From Vibrio mimicus (GTDB lineage: Bacteria; Pseudomonadota; Gammaproteobacteria; Enterobacterales; Vibrionaceae), in assembly GCF_019048845.1 (NCBI RefSeq), contig NZ_CP077426.1, forward strand, positions 1,659,501 through 1,723,500: a DNA stretch of 64,000 nucleotides. Reading direction: 5' to 3'. The position numbers and the translations under genes are program-made. Under the pieces are notes generated by a model. It was not told the origin of the DNA and ran no database searches. It was given only the letters and a program-made list of their open reading frames with translations. Below are positions 6,708-15,512 of this stretch, piece after piece; position 1 is the first letter of the stretch, and each line of letters starts with the position of its first letter.

Positions 6708-9097
6708 AGTTGATTATCAACAACCTTAAAACGGACAAAATAGGCTTTCATGATTTGAGCGGCCAAGAGCTCGGTGAAGTGCTTGACTATGCGGTAGCCA
6801 ATCAAGATTTCGCCATTCAAAAAAAATTAGGTAATCATTTTACTGGAATTTACGATAACGCTGCTGACAAACCATATTGGTTAAAATCTACATATTCTGC
6901 TGATAAAACCATTATAAACTTTGGTGTAACCAAAAATGACAAAATATTGGACTGGAGTACGGTTAAGCTTGATGATGGACTACTACTCACTTCACCAAAA
7001 CACACCCCTCTTTTAAATGCATTTAAGAACTGGTTACTGGCCGTCACTAATCCACTAGAAAATGGCGGTAATATACTCAAAAGCGAAACAGCAAAGAATA
7101 AACTTCTTTTTGTAATTACCCTAATTGATGCCATCTTGCTTCATGCGGATACATTAGAGCTTGCTCAATATCATTTATCAGGCATTACTGATGATTTCTG
7201 GTTCTCTATTTTAAAAAAGATAGCAGAACAAAGTGGCGTTAATGGAGTTTACAACTTTCAAGCTCACACAAAAAACCTACTTGAGCAGCGAATTCAAACC
7301 GTCAGCGATGAAGAAGCCGAACAATTTACCAAAGAGCATCCTTTTATTGGTAGAGATATTGCGAGTGACGATATGGTGTTTTCATTCAGCAAAGCGGAAA
7401 GAGCTAAAGCTTGTTACTGGCTACATTCAGTCGGGTTTTACAAAATAAGAAGATGTACAAATCCACAAGGAAACGGAGCCGTACTTGAAAAGTATATTTT
7501 TGAAGGAAAAATTATTAGCCCTTCCGTAAAATTTCCAAAATTCCCTGAGTTATGGCTTGAAGATATTAAGCGTCATTCTGAATATCAAGCCGTTGAAAAT
7601 TATGAGTCAAGCGATGAAGCAAGTGAAGAAACAATCAAAAGTTATGTTGCGGCTATCAAGCTGATTAATACTAACATCACCAAAGACTACGCAAGCTCAC
7701 CTAGCATTGAAGCTACCAAAACGCTATCCATTAAGAAAATCCATGAATTAACCTCATTAAAGGGCAAGGCACGAACTCGCACACTGCACCCTGATCTGGT
7801 TTTTAAGCTAACCCGACAGTCTTTTGAGTTTATCTTTAAGCACCAGGAAGACATTCTCAGTGCAACACTCAGCGCGTTAACTCAAAGTATAAAGAAGGCT
7901 ACTAAAAACAAGAACAATCAAGATCGTCCAGATAAACGTTCAAAGGCGTATATCCCTGAGATCCATGATAATATAGCTCGTTCTGAACGCCTCAATTTCA
8001 TGCAAACGAAAGTCCTTCACACTTTAGATGAAAGTATCGTCCATGGCCTAGGTATTACACAAGTTTTACCGTTTAATAAAGGCGATGCAACCAAGTTTGA
8101 ACTTATTCGAGATGGCAATAGTCTTTTTGAATTATACAGGGTATTCACAGGCGCATCGCAATTTGTGCTTGGTACGGTATCAGCAAGGCGACAAGGTGAG
8201 TTGCTCTCTTTAAAAAGTCACGGCAACCTATCTCCAAATTTGAACCCGTTTGATGATGACAATAAAAACCTAGAATACAACCTTGTATTCAAACTTAAAA
8301 AGTCAGGAAATGGCGGTAATATTTCGTCTAATAAAACCATTGAGAGACCTATAACCACCTCCATTGCAAAAATCATTTGGCGACTAGAGGAATTCAATAA
8401 ACAGGCAATTTCATTAGGAATAGTCAAAGGTAAAACTTTGACATTATTCAGTACGCTTGAAGCATCGACATGCACTCTATCGAAAAGCACTACAAGTGCG
8501 TATAACGAACGTTTGGATAACCTGTGTGATTACTTTGAAACAGACCTTGTACTTTACGATAATGGTGAATTCAGGCGAAATTATGTACGTCAGCACCAAC
8601 TTAGGCGATTCTTTGCTTTGTTGTTCTTCTGGCAAAAAAGATTCCAAGGGTTAGAAGCCTTACGCTGGATGCTAGGGCATACCGATATGGCGCACCTATG
8701 GCACTACATCTCAGGTAAGGAAATGGGCGATGTTTTGAATGGGGTAAAAGCCTGCGTGATTGTCAATGGCGTACTCGATAAAGATACAGAGTATACCAAG
8801 ATAAAAACTATTGAAGAACTAAGGAAAGTACTAGCTAAGCGTTACAATACGGAAGCAAACGGAAATACGGTATTTATTGATACCCTCGATGGTGCAATGG
8901 ATGCTTTTGATGAAGATGATATTAGTGTTCCTCATATCAGCGCCCTGAGGGCCGAATCGACTCTTGAAGCAAATCTTGAAACACTATTGGAGAACGGCGA
9001 GATTAGCTTAGAGCCGAATTTTTTCACAATAGTAGATGAGAATGGCAAGCAGCGTCAGACATTCAATTTAGCCTTTCAAGTAAAATGTGGAGAATAG
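6701..9097 (+). CDS. Recombinase module 1, large tyrosine recombinase protein B
   Basis: The 798-residue protein carries a fuller tyrosine recombinase signature in its last 300 residues: first Arg in SARRQGELLSLK, HQLRRFFALLFF as the HxxR box, and LGHTDMAHLWHYI as the GH-to-Tyr box. The first ~450 residues are not recognised. It overlaps protein A by 7 bp, which indicates translational coupling. In the family such proteins act together at one integration site; target and partner order are not known here. Confidence 0.75.
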   Translation: MLELIINNLKTDKIGFHDLSGQELGEVLDYAVANQDFAIQKKLGNHFTGIYDNAADKPYWLKSTYSADKTIINFGVTKNDKILDWSTVKLDDGLLLTSPKHTPLLNAFKNWLLAVTNPLENGGNILKSETAKNKLLFVITLIDAILLHADTLELAQYHLSGITDDFWFSILKKIAEQSGVNGVYNFQAHTKNLLEQRIQTVSDEEAEQFTKEHPFIGRDIASDDMVFSFSKAERAKACYWLHSVGFYKIRRCTNPQGNGAVLEKYIFEGKIISPSVKFPKFPELWLEDIKRHSEYQAVENYESSDEASEETIKSYVAAIKLINTNITKDYASSPSIEATKTLSIKKIHELTSLKGKARTRTLHPDLVFKLTRQSFEFIFKHQEDILSATLSALTQSIKKATKNKNNQDRPDKRSKAYIPEIHDNIARSERLNFMQTKVLHTLDESIVHGLGITQVLPFNKGDATKFELIRDGNSLFELYRVFTGASQFVLGTVSARRQGELLSLKSHGNLSPNLNPFDDDNKNLEYNLVFKLKKSGNGGNISSNKTIERPITTSIAKIIWRLEEFNKQAISLGIVKGKTLTLFSTLEASTCTLSKSTTSAYNERLDNLCDYFETDLVLYDNGEFRRNYVRQHQLRRFFALLFFWQKRFQGLEALRWMLGHTDMAHLWHYISGKEMGDVLNGVKACVIVNGVLDKDTEYTKIKTIEELRKVLAKRYNTEANGNTVFIDTLDGAMDAFDEDDISVPHISALRAESTLEANLETLLENGEISLEPNFFTIVDENGKQRQTFNLAFQVKCGE

Positions 9098-9105
9098 GAT
9101 TGCAC

Positions 9106-9627
9106 ATGAACAAGACACAAGAAGTTAATCAGCAAACTGTCCTAGAAACCAAAACGTTACTGCTTGAGGTTATTCAAAATCCTGACGTATTTAAGAATGA
9201 TGAATCAATAAAGATAGCGTTGAAATCACAAGGTGGTTTAGCGAAATATAAAAATGTCGAGCGTAACATCAATCCATGCTCTTTAAACACGCTTAAAAGC
9301 CTCTCAGAGAGCCTATTGGACAAAGGTTTTCTTGAGTTAGATTCGTTACGAATCAATGCTAAGAACGCTATTGAGAAATCTGTCACAGGCAAGATAAAGC
9401 AAGACAGTAAAACGACACTCCAACAGCAAGTAGCAACCTTGAAAAATGATTTAGAAGTGACACAGCAGAGTAATTTTCTCTTAACGACCATCATCAAAGA
9501 AATGCGCTCTCAGCTTAAAAATATGGCTGAACAAGACTTGACGCATGAAGAGCGTATAAAACGCTACAAATACGCAAATAAGAAAATTGAAGCCCAACTA
9601 AACTACGTTTTAAATGGTGAACTCTAA
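9106..9627 (+). CDS. Recombinase module 1, small accessory protein
   Basis: This is a basic 173-residue protein with a predicted coiled coil (about residues 95-165) and a helical N-terminus. The ATG at 9106 is preferred over 9085 because it follows the stop of protein B and has AGGA about 8 nt upstream. It overlaps the next gene in a TAATG junction. Small helical partners also occur in Tn554 (TnpC) and trio elements; a role as a DNA-binding or assembly factor is inference. A similar-sized gene (39092-39544) accompanies module 2. Confidence 0.65.
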   Translation: MNKTQEVNQQTVLETKTLLLEVIQNPDVFKNDESIKIALKSQGGLAKYKNVERNINPCSLNTLKSLSESLLDKGFLELDSLRINAKNAIEKSVTGKIKQDSKTTLQQQVATLKNDLEVTQQSNFLLTTIIKEMRSQLKNMAEQDLTHEERIKRYKYANKKIEAQLNYVLNGEL

Positions 9628-10994
9628 TGCCAGTTAAAATATTAGAGAATTTCTCTCGTTGGAATCATATGGGGCTTGATGGCAAGCTCGACATGGCTAA
9701 ACCTCGCAACATTCCATTTGTTACTTATGGAAATGGCGTGCCTTGTTATGAAGCAAATATGTATATCCATAAGCTAATGGAACATGGTAACAAGGATAAA
9801 ACGTTGAAGACGTATGCCAACAACATTATTGCCTTGGTTCAATTTGTAGAAAAAGACCCTAACATTCAATATTTCAGTCAATTAACCGATTCAAATTTTA
9901 GGCTGTTCATCCAGAGTTTACAGGCAGAACGAAAGCCAAATGGTGAGCGTGTCAAGTCTAACAATAGAGTGCTTGATATCGGCATACGCTGTATAGATTT
10001 CCTTAAATTTGTACAAGAGTTCCACGATTTACACTTTTTTATTGGTGTGGATAAAGCGAATGCGATAACAATAAAGGAAAAGACCCATAAAATTAATATT
10101 GAGGGAAGTAAGCATAAGAAGGAAATAACATCATGGACGCACTCTTGCTTACCCTCCAAGGATGCTGTAAAGCGTCGCTTACCTGTTGGTGCTGAAGATG
10201 CGTTAAGGGTATGGGAGCATATTCAAAATCAATCGAATCGCGCTGTGCGTTATCGTGATATCGCCTTGTATCAATTAATGGAACAGTCTGGTGGCCGAGT
10301 CACGGAACTACATCTGGTGACAGTTGAAGACTTTGAAGATGCAAAGAAGATGTCTGAACCTTCTTTGAGTATGCACACATTAAAGCGAAAGGATGAACAA
10401 ACGACAAGGCATGTTCCCATACCAAAAGCGCTGATTACGGATATAGGACAGTACCTAAAATACAGGCGTAAAATTTTAAAGAAAAAGAAAATAAAAGATC
10501 ATGGCTTTCTTTTCATCTCTACAACTACAGGAGAGCCATTTAAGGCAGACTCATGGACGACATACATGAACAATTGGAAAAAGGAACTTGGAATTGAAGG
10601 AGAGCTACATCCACACCTTTACCGACATGCATTTATTACACACAAGTTAAAAGAAATCATTTTAAAGCATAATGAAATTAATGATGCTGACGACTTTAGA
10701 AAGCATTTACTTCATACAGAGACGTTTAAACTCCAGTTACGAGAGTGGACTGGACACACCCAATTGCACTCATTAGAAAATTATATTCACCTTGCCTTTG
10801 CTGAAATTAATGGATATACAAAAACCTATGATGCTGTGGCACTTTCCAGTTCAGTCAGTATCGTTAAAGACCAATTAAAAAGGGTTAAGAATCAAATAAA
10901 GGAGAAGGAAGTAACCTTTACTGAGGGAATGAACATTCTTGAAGATATAATTGAAGGTTTTGAAACGGATATTCAAATTTCAATAGAGCACTAA
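9627..10994 (+). CDS. Recombinase module 1, site-specific tyrosine recombinase C
   Basis: This 455-residue integrase has all the family boxes: Arg in SGGRVTELHL, HPHLYRHAFITH, and WTGHTQLHSLENYIHL with the nucleophile Tyr. The N-terminal SAM-like DNA-binding region is at about residues 50-140. The start codon overlaps the previous stop. It is the only member of module 1 with an ordinary phage-integrase layout and is probably the main catalyst. The C-terminal ~60 residues are charged and helical. Confidence 0.9.
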   Translation: MPVKILENFSRWNHMGLDGKLDMAKPRNIPFVTYGNGVPCYEANMYIHKLMEHGNKDKTLKTYANNIIALVQFVEKDPNIQYFSQLTDSNFRLFIQSLQAERKPNGERVKSNNRVLDIGIRCIDFLKFVQEFHDLHFFIGVDKANAITIKEKTHKINIEGSKHKKEITSWTHSCLPSKDAVKRRLPVGAEDALRVWEHIQNQSNRAVRYRDIALYQLMEQSGGRVTELHLVTVEDFEDAKKMSEPSLSMHTLKRKDEQTTRHVPIPKALITDIGQYLKYRRKILKKKKIKDHGFLFISTTTGEPFKADSWTTYMNNWKKELGIEGELHPHLYRHAFITHKLKEIILKHNEINDADDFRKHLLHTETFKLQLREWTGHTQLHSLENYIHLAFAEINGYTKTYDAVALSSSVSIVKDQLKRVKNQIKEKEVTFTEGMNILEDIIEGFETDIQISIEH

Positions 10995-11138
10995 TGAAAA
11001 GAATCAATAGAAGAGCACTGGACATTGCCTCGTTTGTGTGAGCATGAATATTGTAGTTATTTGGATTAGTCTGGACTCAATCTGTCAGTTTCCAAACCAC
11101 GATGTAATCAGATCTGACAGGTTGCTCTAACTCAGTTT

Positions 11139-11420
11139 TGCCCATTTCGCGTTAGAACCTTTACTCATGCACACCCTATTCATGTGCTTTTGCCTTACTA
11201 AAAGTCATCAATTATTCCAATGCTGTTTAATGCTGTTTGTTGTGAATCCCCGTGATGTATCACGGGGGTAGATTCCACCACACTTCAAGGCTTCAGCGCG
11301 TCTTTTCCACCATCGAGTAACTTTCCTTTCTTAAAAGAAAAAGCCGCCTAAGTCGGCGGCCATTCATTGTAAGCAAAGGTGTCTTTCATCTTGAATCTAT
11401 CGTTCATCGCAAGGGCTAAA
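11139..11420 (+). repeat. R unit, copy 1, left part (interrupted by an IS)
   Basis: This is the left two-thirds of a ~415-bp non-coding repeat also found at 18886-19300 and 25429-25840. Inside are a CCCCGTGATGTATCACGGGG hairpin and a GCCGCC/GGCGGC stem flanked by A-rich sequence. The repeat resumes at 12681 after the insertion sequence. The bases between 10995 and 11139 hold nothing I recognise. Confidence 0.85.
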
Positions 11421-11499
11421 AGAAGTGGCCCCCAATTTTCGGACATGACTTTAAGTGATTGATCTGTTTTGATAGTACCCAAAAATACTGGAACAGATT

Positions 11500-11781
11500 A
11501 TGACTAGAAAACGTAGAAACCACTCACCCGAATTTAAAGCTAAGGTGGCGCTTGATGCTGCTAGAGGTGATAAAACGGTCGCCGAGTTAGCTCAGAAATA
11601 CAACCTGCACGCTAACCAAATCTCTACATGGAAAAAAGAACTGCTCGAAAACGCCGCCATGATTTTCGCCTCTGAAAATCACTCAGGAAAAGAGAGTTCT
11701 GAAGAAGTGGACAAACTGCACGCCAAGATTGGTCAATTGACCATGGAAAATGATTTTTTGGCCAAAGTGCTCGGTCGTTAG
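11500..11781 (+). CDS. IS3-family transposase OrfA
   Basis: The 93-residue protein has an HTH (residues ~10-50, SPEFKAKVALDAARGDKTVAELA) and a leucine-zipper-like C-terminus. A TTTTTTG run near its end (about 11753-11759) is a plausible -1 slippery site leading into OrfB. Confidence 0.92.
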   Translation: MTRKRRNHSPEFKAKVALDAARGDKTVAELAQKYNLHANQISTWKKELLENAAMIFASENHSGKESSEEVDKLHAKIGQLTMENDFLAKVLGR

Positions 11782-11822
11782 ACCGAGCCCAGCGAAAGAG
11801 TTCGCTGGTTAAATTCACCCAA

Positions 11823-12623
11823 TTGCCAATTAAGCGCAAGTGTGAGCTTCTCAATATTGCTCGCTCGACTGCTTACTACCAACCCATAGGACTCTCTGCT
11901 GAAGAGATTGAATTACGCCGCATGATTGACGAAATTCACCTTCAGTACCCGTTCATGGGGAGTAGACGCATTCGTAGCGAATTGGCTAAAAAAGGCCATA
12001 ACGTTAATCGTAAGCGTGTCGTTCGGATCATGCGAGACATGGGGATTGGGGCTATTTACCCTAAGCCCCGAACGACACTTGCGAATAAAGCACACAAGGT
12101 TTACCCCTACCTGTTGCGTGATATTGAAGTCACTTATCCAAATCAAGCTTGGGCGATTGACATCACGTATATCCCGATGGCTAAGGGGTTCCTGTACTTA
12201 GTGGCCATTATCGACTGGTATAGCCGAAAGGTGCTGTCTTGGCGGCTATCCAACACCATGGACACGAGCTTTTGCATCGAAGCCCTTGAAGACGCGCTTA
12301 AACATTACGGGCCGCCAGATATCTTCAACTCAGATCAAGGCAGTCAATTTACCAGCACCGACTTCACACAGAAGCTAATCGACCACGGGGTCAGGATAAG
12401 TATGGATGGGAAAGGCCGCTGGGTTGACAATGTTTTCATTGAACGATTATGGCGAAGCCTGAAATATGAGGAGGTTTACTTAAAGGCTTATACCACGCCT
12501 CGTGAAGCCGAACTTGAAATCGGTCACTACATGGTGTTTTATAATGAACAGCGTAACCACCAGGGACTTAATGACCTCACCCCTGATGAAGTTTACTTTG
12601 CAAGACAGAGATACGCTGCATGA
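11823..12623 (+). CDS. IS3-family transposase OrfB (DDE integrase core)
   Basis: This is the rve-type catalytic domain. The DDE residues sit in [17 protein letters not shown] and the [13 protein letters not shown] segment (Glu). An HTH_21 region precedes it ([12 protein letters not shown]). The frame is open upstream through 11763 in the -1 frame relative to OrfA, so the active product is probably the OrfAB fusion. It is intact. Confidence 0.92.
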   Translation: MPIKRKCELLNIARSTAYYQPIGLSAEEIELRRMIDEIHLQYPFMGSRRIRSELAKKGHNVNRKRVVRIMRDMGIGAIYPKPRTTLANKAHKVYPYLLRDIEVTYPNQAWAIDITYIPMAKGFLYLVAIIDWYSRKVLSWRLSNTMDTSFCIEALEDALKHYGPPDIFNSDQGSQFTSTDFTQKLIDHGVRISMDGKGRWVDNVFIERLWRSLKYEEVYLKAYTTPREAELEIGHYMVFYNEQRNHQGLNDLTPDEVYFARQRYAA

Positions 12624-12680
12624 GCTGGATCAACCACTTAAGGAATTAGCTTATGTGTCCAACCATTGGGGTCCACTTCT

Positions 12681-12822
12681 AAACGACAGACTTGCTGCAC
12701 TCAATACTCTTCTGTATAAAACGCGATGAGCAACAAAATGCCTATGCAATTGTTGTGTTTATTGGTTGCATTAGTATCATTATATCAAGTAATTAGACGT
12801 CTTACGGTCAGCTAACCACTGT
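12681..12822 (+). repeat. R unit, copy 1, right part
   Basis: This continues the R unit after the IS and ends in an inverted repeat (AATTAG and CTAACC arms), more degenerate here than the AGTGATTAG/CTAATCACT arms of copies 2 and 3. The next gene starts 24 bp later. Confidence 0.85.
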
Positions 12823-12845
12823 TAACTGCACGTGATAAATTTAAC

Positions 12846-13538
12846 ATGGAAGAAAATATGTTTGAGATTAAATCGCCTAGCAATTACAACGAGATGTTGG
12901 CAAAGCTCAATAAGTCAACGTTCTTTACCACTCTGTTTTTTATGGTTGTTATGCGCGCCTTAGACTACATTCCTTTGGTCGTTGTCCCTAAAGACTTAGT
13001 TCCCCCAATCGCTGGCGCAAAAGATATTACTTCTTGGGCTATATCGTTTGGTGTGATTCCATTTTTGTCAGCATGGTTTGCTTATTTTTTGAGTCATAGT
13101 TTTGAAATACATAATAAAGCAGCTAAGTTGCTTCAAATCCGTTATGCATGGGAACTATTTTATATAGTTAAGCCAATGGCAAAAATAGCAGGTTCGTCTA
13201 TTAGGTTGAATAAAGATTATGTAAATAAAATCATGCACGAACTTTACTACCCAGAAATTAAGAATATAGATTCACATTATGTAAGTCTCTTTTGGCGTTA
13301 CGCACAAACCTTCTGGGTTTTGTTCGAACATCTACTTGTCGTTATTTCATTTATGCTCATATTGCTTCTTTTGGGTAGTGATAAATCAATGATATGGCTT
13401 TTCGGCTACTTATTCATTGTGCTTTTATTAACTATTCTTCAATTTTTATTTGTAACGGCACCAAAATCGACAGATCAGGTTAAACAGATCTCCACAGGAA
13501 GAATTTCTCAATATTTTAGAGCGGAATTTAGTAACTAG
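12846..13538 (+). CDS. Membrane protein with about four transmembrane helices
   Basis: I do not recognise this 230-residue family. Hydrophobic segments lie at about residues 25-43, 63-82, 158-175 and 181-205, with a soluble charged stretch between the pairs. An ATG at 12858 has a better ribosome-binding site (GGAAG) than the one at 12846. The next gene begins 3 bp after its stop, and the pair shares one VCR cassette, so they were probably acquired as a unit. Membrane protein plus enzyme pairs are common in defence and toxin systems, but no function is shown. Confidence 0.7.
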   Translation: MEENMFEIKSPSNYNEMLAKLNKSTFFTTLFFMVVMRALDYIPLVVVPKDLVPPIAGAKDITSWAISFGVIPFLSAWFAYFLSHSFEIHNKAAKLLQIRYAWELFYIVKPMAKIAGSSIRLNKDYVNKIMHELYYPEIKNIDSHYVSLFWRYAQTFWVLFEHLLVVISFMLILLLLGSDKSMIWLFGYLFIVLLLTILQFLFVTAPKSTDQVKQISTGRISQYFRAEFSN

Positions 13539-13540
13539 AT

Positions 13541-14191
13541 ATGCACTACATTGTAAACGGAATAAAAATTAAATCTGAAAATGCTGCTAAACCAGATACT
13601 CAAGCATCAAAGGCTGTAGTTAATTACTTGTTAGATAAAAAAGGTATGGAACGCATTTTGGATTTTGGGTGCGGTAAGCTGAGGTATTCGGAAACACTAA
13701 ACAAAATAGGAGTTTCTGTAACATATGTTGATTCCCGTGTTCAACTAACTAGGCGACAAACAATCAAAGGTGCCAAAACAAATGTAGTTAGCTATGTGGC
13801 AGATAATTATAAGGGATCACTCGTAGTACCTTTCGAAGAAATTGATAGACACAATGAAAAATACCAACTAATAACGTGTACTAATGTTATTTCTGCTATC
13901 CCTTGCGAGGATACATTGAAGAAAGTATTAAAAACGATCAACTCCCTATTAGACAATGACGGTTGTGCTGTATTTATTAATCAGCACAGAAATAGTTACT
14001 TTAAACGCTTTCTAAGCGGTCAAAAAAGGCTTTTTGGTTATGTATATAAAGGTAAACGAGGTCACTCGTACTATGGAATTATTACTCCTAAAGTAATGAC
14101 CAGTTTGCTTGAAAGCAATGGCTATACTGTTTTGAAATCTTGGACTGTGGGAGAAAGTAACTTTGTGGAGGCAGCGAGAAAGTGCAGTTAA
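13541..14191 (+). CDS. Class I SAM-dependent methyltransferase-like protein
   Basis: The 216-residue protein has a Rossmann methyltransferase fold: motif I ILDFGCGKLRYSE (residues ~40-52), an acidic residue after the second strand (TYVDSR), and a motif IV-like stretch (YQLITCTNVISAIP). It lacks the (D/N)PP(Y/F) motif of DNA amino-methylases, so the substrate may be a small molecule, RNA or protein. It follows the membrane protein with a 2-bp gap and its stop codon lies inside the attC R'' box, the normal cassette layout. Confidence 0.72.
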   Translation: MHYIVNGIKIKSENAAKPDTQASKAVVNYLLDKKGMERILDFGCGKLRYSETLNKIGVSVTYVDSRVQLTRRQTIKGAKTNVVSYVADNYKGSLVVPFEEIDRHNEKYQLITCTNVISAIPCEDTLKKVLKTINSLLDNDGCAVFINQHRNSYFKRFLSGQKRLFGYVYKGKRGHSYYGIITPKVMTSLLESNGYTVLKSWTVGESNFVEAARKCS

Positions 14192-14313
14192 CAAGCAATT
14201 TAAGAGGGATTCCCAACGCTTGGCATTTTTGCTTCTACTTCAATTTTAGTGTTTACAGTACAATGCTTTAGGTTGGGTGGTAGCGTTGCTCACCCCTTAA
14301 TTGGGCGTTAGGC
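14187..14313 (+). repeat. attC site (VCR type) 1
   Basis: The R'' box is TTAACAA, the repeat body is VCR-like (AAGAGGGATTCCCAACGCTTGGCA) and the site ends with the R' box GTTAGGC at 14307-14313. It closes the membrane protein/methyltransferase cassette. Confidence 0.92.
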
Positions 14314-14352
14314 GAATCTGGTCATCTTAAGTTTATGGTGAGATAAATAAGA

Positions 14353-14976
14353 ATGTGTATTGATAGCGAATTAGACAAATTAAAGGGTTGGATTGAGCAT
14401 TTACCTCGAATCGGTATGCAAGCAATCGGCGGTGACGGTCAGCCCATGTATATTCTAGACCTAATTATGATTGGGGCTATTAAGCGCTCATTGAGCCTTG
14501 CTAGTGGTTTACAAGCATTGGTGGCTTCGAGAAACATGACTTGCTCACGAGCAGTCGTGAGAATGGAATTGGACACAATCAGTCGATTACTTGCTTACAC
14601 GTATGTAGAAGAGCCTTCAGATATGGCGACTAAAGTCATCGGTGGTAAGGCATTGAACTCTTTTAAATGCAGAGACGGTAAGAAGCTGAGAGATGGTTAC
14701 CTAATTGACAGAATGACGCAAGATTACCCTTGGGTGAAAGATGTTTATAAATATACATCAGGTTATGTGCACTTTTCTGAAAGGCAAGTGTTTGACTCCA
14801 TCTCTTCTTTGGGTGAAAACGGTCTTCGCTCGGTTAAGTTTCACATAAGTGCTGAAGATAACAATTTTCCAGATGAAAGTTGGATTGAAATATTACAGTG
14901 TTTCAACGAAATGTTATCAATTCTTGGAAAGCTGCTAGTAGCTTATAGAAATGAACTAAAACAAGCAGCGGTTTAA
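14353..14976 (+). CDS. Uncharacterised helical protein, possibly HEPN-like, in its own cassette
   Basis: I do not recognise the family. The 207 residues are largely helical and soluble. The pattern of SRAVVRMELDTISRLLAY (residues ~63-80) and KYTSGYVHFSERQVF (residues ~134-148) recalls the helical DUF5677/HEPN-like proteins common near defence genes, but a clear RX4-6H motif is not present. It stands alone between two attC sites. Confidence 0.55.
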   Translation: MCIDSELDKLKGWIEHLPRIGMQAIGGDGQPMYILDLIMIGAIKRSLSLASGLQALVASRNMTCSRAVVRMELDTISRLLAYTYVEEPSDMATKVIGGKALNSFKCRDGKKLRDGYLIDRMTQDYPWVKDVYKYTSGYVHFSERQVFDSISSLGENGLRSVKFHISAEDNNFPDESWIEILQCFNEMLSILGKLLVAYRNELKQAAV

Positions 14977-14980
14977 ATTC

Positions 14981-15107
14981 GCCTAACAAACTGCTTAAGA
15001 GGGATTCGCAATGCGTGGCATTTTCAGTATGCGTTGGGCTTTGTGATTAAAGCGCTTTGCGGTAACTTTCGTAGTGCATTGCTCACCCCTTAGCAGGGCG
15101 TGAGCTT
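14981..15107 (+). repeat. attC site (VCR type) 2, with an altered R' box
   Basis: R'' is GCCTAAC. The body matches VCR, but the right end reads GGGCGTGAGC where GGGCGTTAGGC is normal. The GTT triplet, where the integrase exchanges strands, has become GTG. Confidence 0.85.
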
Positions 15108-15155
15108 TTGGGGTTAATAGAAAGGGCGATCAGCCCTTTCCGAAATTTGGTGTGT

Positions 15156-15506
15156 TTATATCCAGTTGTCAAAAAACATTAGCACTAATATGAAAACCCA
15201 CGACCAAACCCATAGTGAATTAATCCACATAAATGCACGAAATTTGAGAGATTCAGCATGATTTTTTGAGCGTATAAATGGGTATTTAATAAGGTATTTT
15301 ATGTATCTAGTTCCAATCGTTACAGAAAGCTGGTCAATTAATTGGCCTTTAGAGTCATAAAGTTGCTCTATATTTTTAGCTAAGATTTTATCTAAGCTTA
15401 TTATGTGCTTTATATTTCCGTGTGAAATGGTAAATAGAATAAATCCACCAGGAATTGACCAAGCCAATGCATACCAACCGAAAATAACAATAATCAAACT
15501 ATTCAT
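15156..15506 (-). CDS. Small membrane protein, candidate immunity protein
   Basis: The 116-residue protein has hydrophobic helices at about residues 3-27 and 92-113, and a basic middle. It follows the 469-aa glycine-zipper protein by 6 bp on the same strand. Membrane-located immunity proteins encoded next to pore-forming T6SS effectors are well known (Tme/Tmi in Vibrio). Immunity is inferred from context and topology only. Confidence 0.6.
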   Translation of the reverse strand: MNSLIIVIFGWYALAWSIPGGFILFTISHGNIKHIISLDKILAKNIEQLYDSKGQLIDQLSVTIGTRYIKYLIKYPFIRSKNHAESLKFRAFMWINSLWVWSWVFILVLMFFDNWI

Positions 15507-15512
15507 CTGATA

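Larger units (their letters stand above)
11421..12680 (+). mobile_element. IS3-family insertion sequence, 1260 bp
   Basis: The terminal inverted repeats are imperfect and start AGAAGTGG(C/A)CCCCAAT. A flanking AAA direct repeat (possibly TAAA) fits the 3-5 bp duplications of IS3 elements. Two frames, orfA and orfB, overlap through a -1 shift. Intact R units elsewhere give the empty-site sequence, so both ends are placed well. Confidence 0.9.
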
